From the NCBI RefSeq assembly GCF_036503815.1, contig NZ_AP027764.1, positions 2,418,001-2,482,000 on the forward strand: a stretch of 64,000 bases of DNA. The letters are read 5' to 3'. Below are positions 60,861 to 64,000 of the stretch, piece after piece. The notes beneath the pieces were generated by a model. That model was not told the DNA's origin. It made no database searches and saw nothing but the letters and a program-made list of their open reading frames with translations. The DNA is from Escherichia coli (GTDB taxonomy: Bacteria > Pseudomonadota > Gammaproteobacteria > Enterobacterales > Enterobacteriaceae). The position numbers were made by a program, and so were the translations under genes. Position 1 is the first letter of the stretch. Every line of letters begins with the position of its first letter.

Positions 60861-61880
60861 ATGAAAAGCATTTTAATTGAAAAACCGAATCAACTGGCAA
60901 TTATCGAACGCGAAATACCCACCCCGTCAGCGGGTGAAGTACGAGTAAAAGTGAAACTTGCCGGAATTTGTGGTTCAGATAGCCATATTTATCGTGGGCA
61001 TAATCCTTTTGCGAAATATCCGCGCGTCATTGGACATGAATTCTTTGGCGTCATTGATGCAGTGGGGGAAGGCGTGGAAAGCGCCAGAGTCGGTGAACGC
61101 GTTGCTGTCGATCCGGTGGTCAGCTGTGGGCATTGCTATCCGTGCTCTATAGGTAAGCCGAACGTTTGTACGACACTGGCTGTATTAGGTGTGCACGCTG
61201 ACGGTGGTTTCAGTGAATATGCCGTGGTGCCGGCAAAAAATGCGTGGAAAATTCCTGAAGCAGTGGCCGATCAATATGCGGTGATGATCGAACCTTTTAC
61301 CATTGCGGCTAACGTTACCGGTCATGGTCAACCGACTGAAAATGATACCGTTCTGGTTTACGGTGCAGGTCCAATCGGCCTGACGATCGTTCAGGTATTA
61401 AAAGGCGTCTATAACGTTAAGAGTGTGATTGTTGCCGATCGCATTGATGAACGACTGGAAAAAGCGAAAGAGAGCGGGGCAGACTGGGCGATTAATAACA
61501 GCCAGACACCGCTTGGCGAGATTTTTGCTGAAAAAGGCATAAAGCCGACATTAATTATCGATGCGGCTTGTCATCCTTCAATCCTGAAAGAAGCCGTAAC
61601 GCTGGCTTCTCCAGCGGCACGTATTGTATTGATGGGCTTCTCCAGTGAACCGTCTGAAGTGATTCAGCAAGGAATTACCGGAAAAGAACTCTCTATTTTC
61701 TCTTCACGCTTAAATGCAAATAAATTCCCGGTCGTTATCGACTGGTTAAGTAAAGGGTTAATTAAACCAGGAAAACTAATTACCCATACGTTTGATTTCC
61801 AGCATGTTGCTGATGCCATTAGTTTATTTGAACAGGATCAAAAGCATTGCTGCAAAGTCTTACTCACTTTTTCTGAATAA
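60861..61880 (+). CDS. rspB: RspB, zinc-dependent dehydrogenase
   Basis: Medium-chain dehydrogenase of 339 residues that probably oxidises a sugar acid in the same pathway as RspA. The catalytic zinc site is shown by GICGSDSHIYRG (about residues 36-47) and GHEFFGVIDAVGEGV; the structural zinc cysteines by CGHCYPCSIGKPNVC (about 91-105). The cofactor motif is VYGAGPIGL near residue 168. The start ATG at 60861 has AAGGAG nine bases upstream. Confidence 0.95.
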   Translation: MKSILIEKPNQLAIIEREIPTPSAGEVRVKVKLAGICGSDSHIYRGHNPFAKYPRVIGHEFFGVIDAVGEGVESARVGERVAVDPVVSCGHCYPCSIGKPNVCTTLAVLGVHADGGFSEYAVVPAKNAWKIPEAVADQYAVMIEPFTIAANVTGHGQPTENDTVLVYGAGPIGLTIVQVLKGVYNVKSVIVADRIDERLEKAKESGADWAINNSQTPLGEIFAEKGIKPTLIIDAACHPSILKEAVTLASPAARIVLMGFSSEPSEVIQQGITGKELSIFSSRLNANKFPVVIDWLSKGLIKPGKLITHTFDFQHVADAISLFEQDQKHCCKVLLTFSE

Positions 61881-61937
61881 TACCAATAACGGCGAGTAAG
61901 TAGTACGCATCTTACCTCTTTTTTAGAGATAACCATT

Positions 61938-62066
61938 ATGACAATAGAAAAACACGAAAGAAGCACTAAGGATTTGGTGAAAGCAGCAGTATCGGGATGG
62001 CTGGGCACTGCGCTTGAATTCATGGATTTCAAGAGTCATACGTGTCAACTATTTGATAAATATTAA
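61938..62066 (+). pseudogene. ydfJ: ydfJ 5' fragment, interrupted by the prophage
   Basis: Frame from the ATG at 61938 reading MTIEKHERSTKDLVKAAV then SGWLGTALEFMDF, the typical start of an MFS metabolite:proton symporter (first cytoplasmic segment and start of helix 1). After Phe31 the sequence departs from the family and ends within 11 codons (KSHTCQLFDKY) in prophage DNA. In K-12, ydfJ is likewise split by Qin. The 3' part should be found beyond the right prophage end, outside this window. Confidence 0.85.
62015..62031. other. Probable left attachment site (attL) region
   Basis: Homology to the ydfJ transporter family stops at about GAATTCATGGATTTC, and phage sequence follows. The core of the attachment site should lie within or next to this segment. 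The exact core cannot be fixed without the right junction. Confidence 0.5.
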
Positions 62067-62067
62067 A

Positions 62068-63363
62068 TTAATTTTTCATTGCTTCGTTATGGGGCATGGT
62101 TGGGGCAAACTCGCTTAACTGTGTATTTAACAAAGCTACCTGTGCATTATTGTTTTCAGACATCCATTTTCCGTATACCTGAAATACCATTTGCGCATCT
62201 GCATGGCCCATCTGGTTTGCTATAAATGCCGGGTTAGCACCAGCAGTCAGCGACCAGCAGGCATAAGTATGTCTCGACTGATATGATTTTCGATGGCGGA
62301 GTCCGGCACGTTTTATCGCTGCGTCCCACATCTGCCTTATTGAGTCAACGGTAAAATGGTCACCATAATTTTTTACTCTCGCTGACACTTCAGGTTGAAA
62401 AACAAAGGTGCATTTATGTTTTTCTGTTCTGCCATACTCTCTGAGGTGAACATCAATGATATGCTCTTTGCTCAGTCTCGTTAATGTCATCTGACTCCGG
62501 AGAGCGTCGATTGCTGGCTTAATAAGATGAATGACCCGATTGGTTCCCGCCTGTGTTTTTGGTACCGTGAAACGGTCTTTTGCTAAATTTCTCCTGATCA
62601 TCATTGTTCCATTTTTCAGATCTATGTCCTCCCATCCAAGTGCACACAGCTCACCAGGGCGAACGCCAGTATAAACAGAAACACACCATAAATTTTTGGC
62701 TTGCTGATTTCTGCACGCATCGATAAGACGGATGAATTCCTCCCGCGAAAGAGGATCCGGAATGGTTCTTGATTCCTTTAATGGCGAGATCCCCTTAAAC
62801 GGGTTATCTGCCAGGTAACCGTTATCAACACCAAACTGGAACACGGCGTTAAGATTTGTCATGTAATTATTTACAGTTACAGCCGATCTCCCTGGTTGTG
62901 TAACAATATAGTTACTTTTGGGGATCTGGTATCCAGTCAGTAGCTCTTTACGAACCTCCAGTAATTTTTCTTTATTAATCGATGAGGCAAGATTTTTTTC
63001 ACCGATTATGCTCAGGATATTTTTGATGACGGCACGGTATGTGTTGAGTGATGTTTTTGCGACTTCAGTTTCTTTCAGTGCCAGAAATTTTTCAGCCAGT
63101 TCTTTTATGGTTAAATCTTGTCGGGCCTCACCAAATTTTTCCAGATTGCGTGAGGAGGGAAACTGTTTTGCATAGTCGAAAACACCAGTTTTTATTGCGT
63201 AACAAACAGAGGCGCGTAGTTCACCTGCAACGCGCCTGTTTTTTGCTGTGTCAGGAACCCCCAGATTTTCCCTGACTCTTACGCCTTTATAAACAAACCA
63301 GATACGTAATTTCCCTCCATGGTTTTCCACGCCTGTCGGATATTTCATTTCAACTTCTCTCAT
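62068..63363 (-). CDS. Tyrosine recombinase, prophage integrase
   Basis: Phage integrase of 431 residues that would insert the prophage into ydfJ. It has an N-terminal arm-binding domain (WFVYKGVRVRENLG), a SAM-like core-binding domain (about 85-185), and the catalytic domain from about 200. The active-site residues visible are Arg235 (YTGVRPGELC), Arg364-His365 (YQSRHTY), His387 and the nucleophile Tyr397 (VYGKW). The usual HxxR histidine is Tyr361 here. It is full length, unlike the defective intQ I recall from K-12. Met6 (63348) is an alternative start. Confidence 0.92.
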   Translation of the reverse strand: MREVEMKYPTGVENHGGKLRIWFVYKGVRVRENLGVPDTAKNRRVAGELRASVCYAIKTGVFDYAKQFPSSRNLEKFGEARQDLTIKELAEKFLALKETEVAKTSLNTYRAVIKNILSIIGEKNLASSINKEKLLEVRKELLTGYQIPKSNYIVTQPGRSAVTVNNYMTNLNAVFQFGVDNGYLADNPFKGISPLKESRTIPDPLSREEFIRLIDACRNQQAKNLWCVSVYTGVRPGELCALGWEDIDLKNGTMMIRRNLAKDRFTVPKTQAGTNRVIHLIKPAIDALRSQMTLTRLSKEHIIDVHLREYGRTEKHKCTFVFQPEVSARVKNYGDHFTVDSIRQMWDAAIKRAGLRHRKSYQSRHTYACWSLTAGANPAFIANQMGHADAQMVFQVYGKWMSENNNAQVALLNTQLSEFAPTMPHNEAMKN

Positions 63364-63382
63364 TAGTTAGTGTGGCTTTTAG

Positions 63383-63634
63383 TCAAGTAAGATGACGTCT
63401 TGGTCTCGCTGATGCCTGGCGCTCAATCCAGCGATCAATTTCTTCCAGGTTGTAAAAGCATGGGCTGTTATCCCATGGCATACCGTCATGAGCGACATGC
63501 TTATATTCCCTTCCTTCCATAAACGATTTTTCCCGGGCCTTTTTTAACGTACCTTTTTTTATTCCTTTCAGCGCAATTAACTGCTCTTCGGATACCCATT
63601 TGCCGGGAGAGACAATCATGATTACTTCGCTCAT
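63383..63634 (-). CDS. Excisionase-like protein (DUF1233 type)
   Basis: Small protein of 83 residues just upstream of the integrase, 19 bases from it. Its sequence (WVSEEQLIALKGIKKGTLKKA, then WIERQASARPRR) suits a winged-helix excisionase that binds beside the attachment site, bends DNA and directs excision. Met6 (63619) is an alternative start. The call is based on family resemblance and position. Confidence 0.75.
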   Translation of the reverse strand: MSEVIMIVSPGKWVSEEQLIALKGIKKGTLKKAREKSFMEGREYKHVAHDGMPWDNSPCFYNLEEIDRWIERQASARPRRHLT

Positions 63635-63706
63635 CGATTTCTTTATCTCTTACATTAGACGAGCGCCGGTTGCAGAATACCAGTCACAACCGGCGACAGT
63701 TGAACA

Positions 63707-64000
63707 TTAAGAATCAGCCTGACTCGGGATCAGTTTTTGCCAGATAACTGAAACGTATTTTGCCTGGTAACGGGCGTCATCAAGTGCATTATGGCGCTCA
63801 CCTTCGAATGGAATAGCCGTTCTGGCATCGAAGTCTATGGCTTTCCCCAGCTCAACGATTGTGCGTACATCGCGATCGTTGTAGTAACGCCACGGGCAGG
63901 GGATCCCCTGCCGTTCGTATGAACGGCGCAAAATCGTGTTGTCGAAGTTGGCTCCATTTCCCCAGACATGAACAAAAAATTCACCGGAGTTTTCGTCGAT
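63707..64000 (-). CDS. Phage 3'-5' exonuclease (Rv2179c/RNase T-like), 5' end outside the window
   Basis: C-terminal 97 codons of a DEDD-type exonuclease; the frame stays open to the window edge. The VWGNGANFDN segment carries the ExoII aspartate, and HNALDDARYQAKYV is the ExoIII H-x-A-x-x-D motif. Similar domains stand alone in lambdoid prophages or form part of exodeoxyribonuclease VIII-type proteins. It reads toward xis and int with a 72-base gap. Confidence 0.8.
   Translation of the reverse strand: MDENSGEFFVHVWGNGANFDNTILRRSYERQGIPCPWRYYNDRDVRTIVELGKAIDFDARTAIPFEGERHNALDDARYQAKYVSVIWQKLIPSQADS

Larger units (their letters stand above)
62017..64000. mobile_element. Left end of a lambdoid prophage at the Qin site
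   Basis: From the ydfJ break to the window end all genes are phage-type and read leftward: integrase, excisionase-like gene, 3'-5' exonuclease. The order int-xis-exo is that of lambdoid left ends. The position next to rspB and inside ydfJ is the Qin integration site. Total size, completeness and identity of the prophage cannot be judged from 2 kb. Confidence 0.88.

Overview
The window is chromosomal DNA of Escherichia coli. Nearly every protein matches, at family level and usually in length, genes I recognise from the terminus region of K-12. The gene order is that of the K-12 segment from gstA to rspB followed by the Qin-type prophage site, read here in the direction opposite to the usual K-12 map. 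Identifications rest on recall of these families and on motifs visible in the sequence; no database search was run.

Layout. Positions 1-2200: the 3'-truncated glutathione S-transferase gene gstA and the peptide transporter dtpA. 2800-9200: the rsxABCDGE electron-transport operon ending in nth (endonuclease III), with a 32-residue tandem repeat array in RsxC. 9250-12750: ydgK, the Hha-like gene cnu, the tiny membrane gene blr, the oxidoreductase ydgJ and adenosine deaminase add. 12800-16800: the malXY/malI locus with two MalI operators. 16900-23400: hdhA, then the complete glucuronide system uidR-uidABC. 23400-30600: ydgA, manA, fumA, fumC, and tus with its TerB replication-arrest site. 30600-33800: the RstBA two-component system, ydgC and folM. 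33800-43400: ydgI, ydgH, pntAB, tqsA, the leader peptide mdtU with mdtJI, ydgD, ydgU and asr. 43650-50300: a small unrecognised membrane ORF, ynfM, ynfL, mlc, bioD2, clcB and dmsD. 50300-56700: the ynfEFGH anaerobic reductase operon. 56900-61900: ynfD, ynfC, speG, ynfB, ynfA and rspAB. 61938-64000: the 5' stub of ydfJ, cut by a prophage whose left end carries integrase, an excisionase-like gene and a 3'-5' exonuclease gene that runs off the window.

Several parts are linked functionally. RstA is encoded here, and a consensus RstA box lies upstream of asr, so the PhoP-RstA-asr acid-response cascade is contained in one window. SpeG (spermidine acetylation) and MdtUJI (spermidine export, with its leader peptide) both reduce free spermidine. 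FumA (iron-sulphur) and FumC (iron-free, preceded by a marbox) are alternative fumarases side by side. YnfEFGH is matured by the adjacent chaperone gene dmsD and is preceded by FNR- and NarL-like sites. MalI and UidR are local repressors next to the operons they control.

Apart from gstA and the exonuclease gene (cut by the window edges) and ydfJ (cut by the prophage), no gene looks broken. I saw no tRNA, rRNA, CRISPR array or insertion sequence. The most interesting unassigned items are the 39-codon membrane ORF between asr and ynfM with its own terminator, a seven-codon ORF and hairpin in the pntA leader, and operator-like palindromes upstream of rspA, uidR and uidA.
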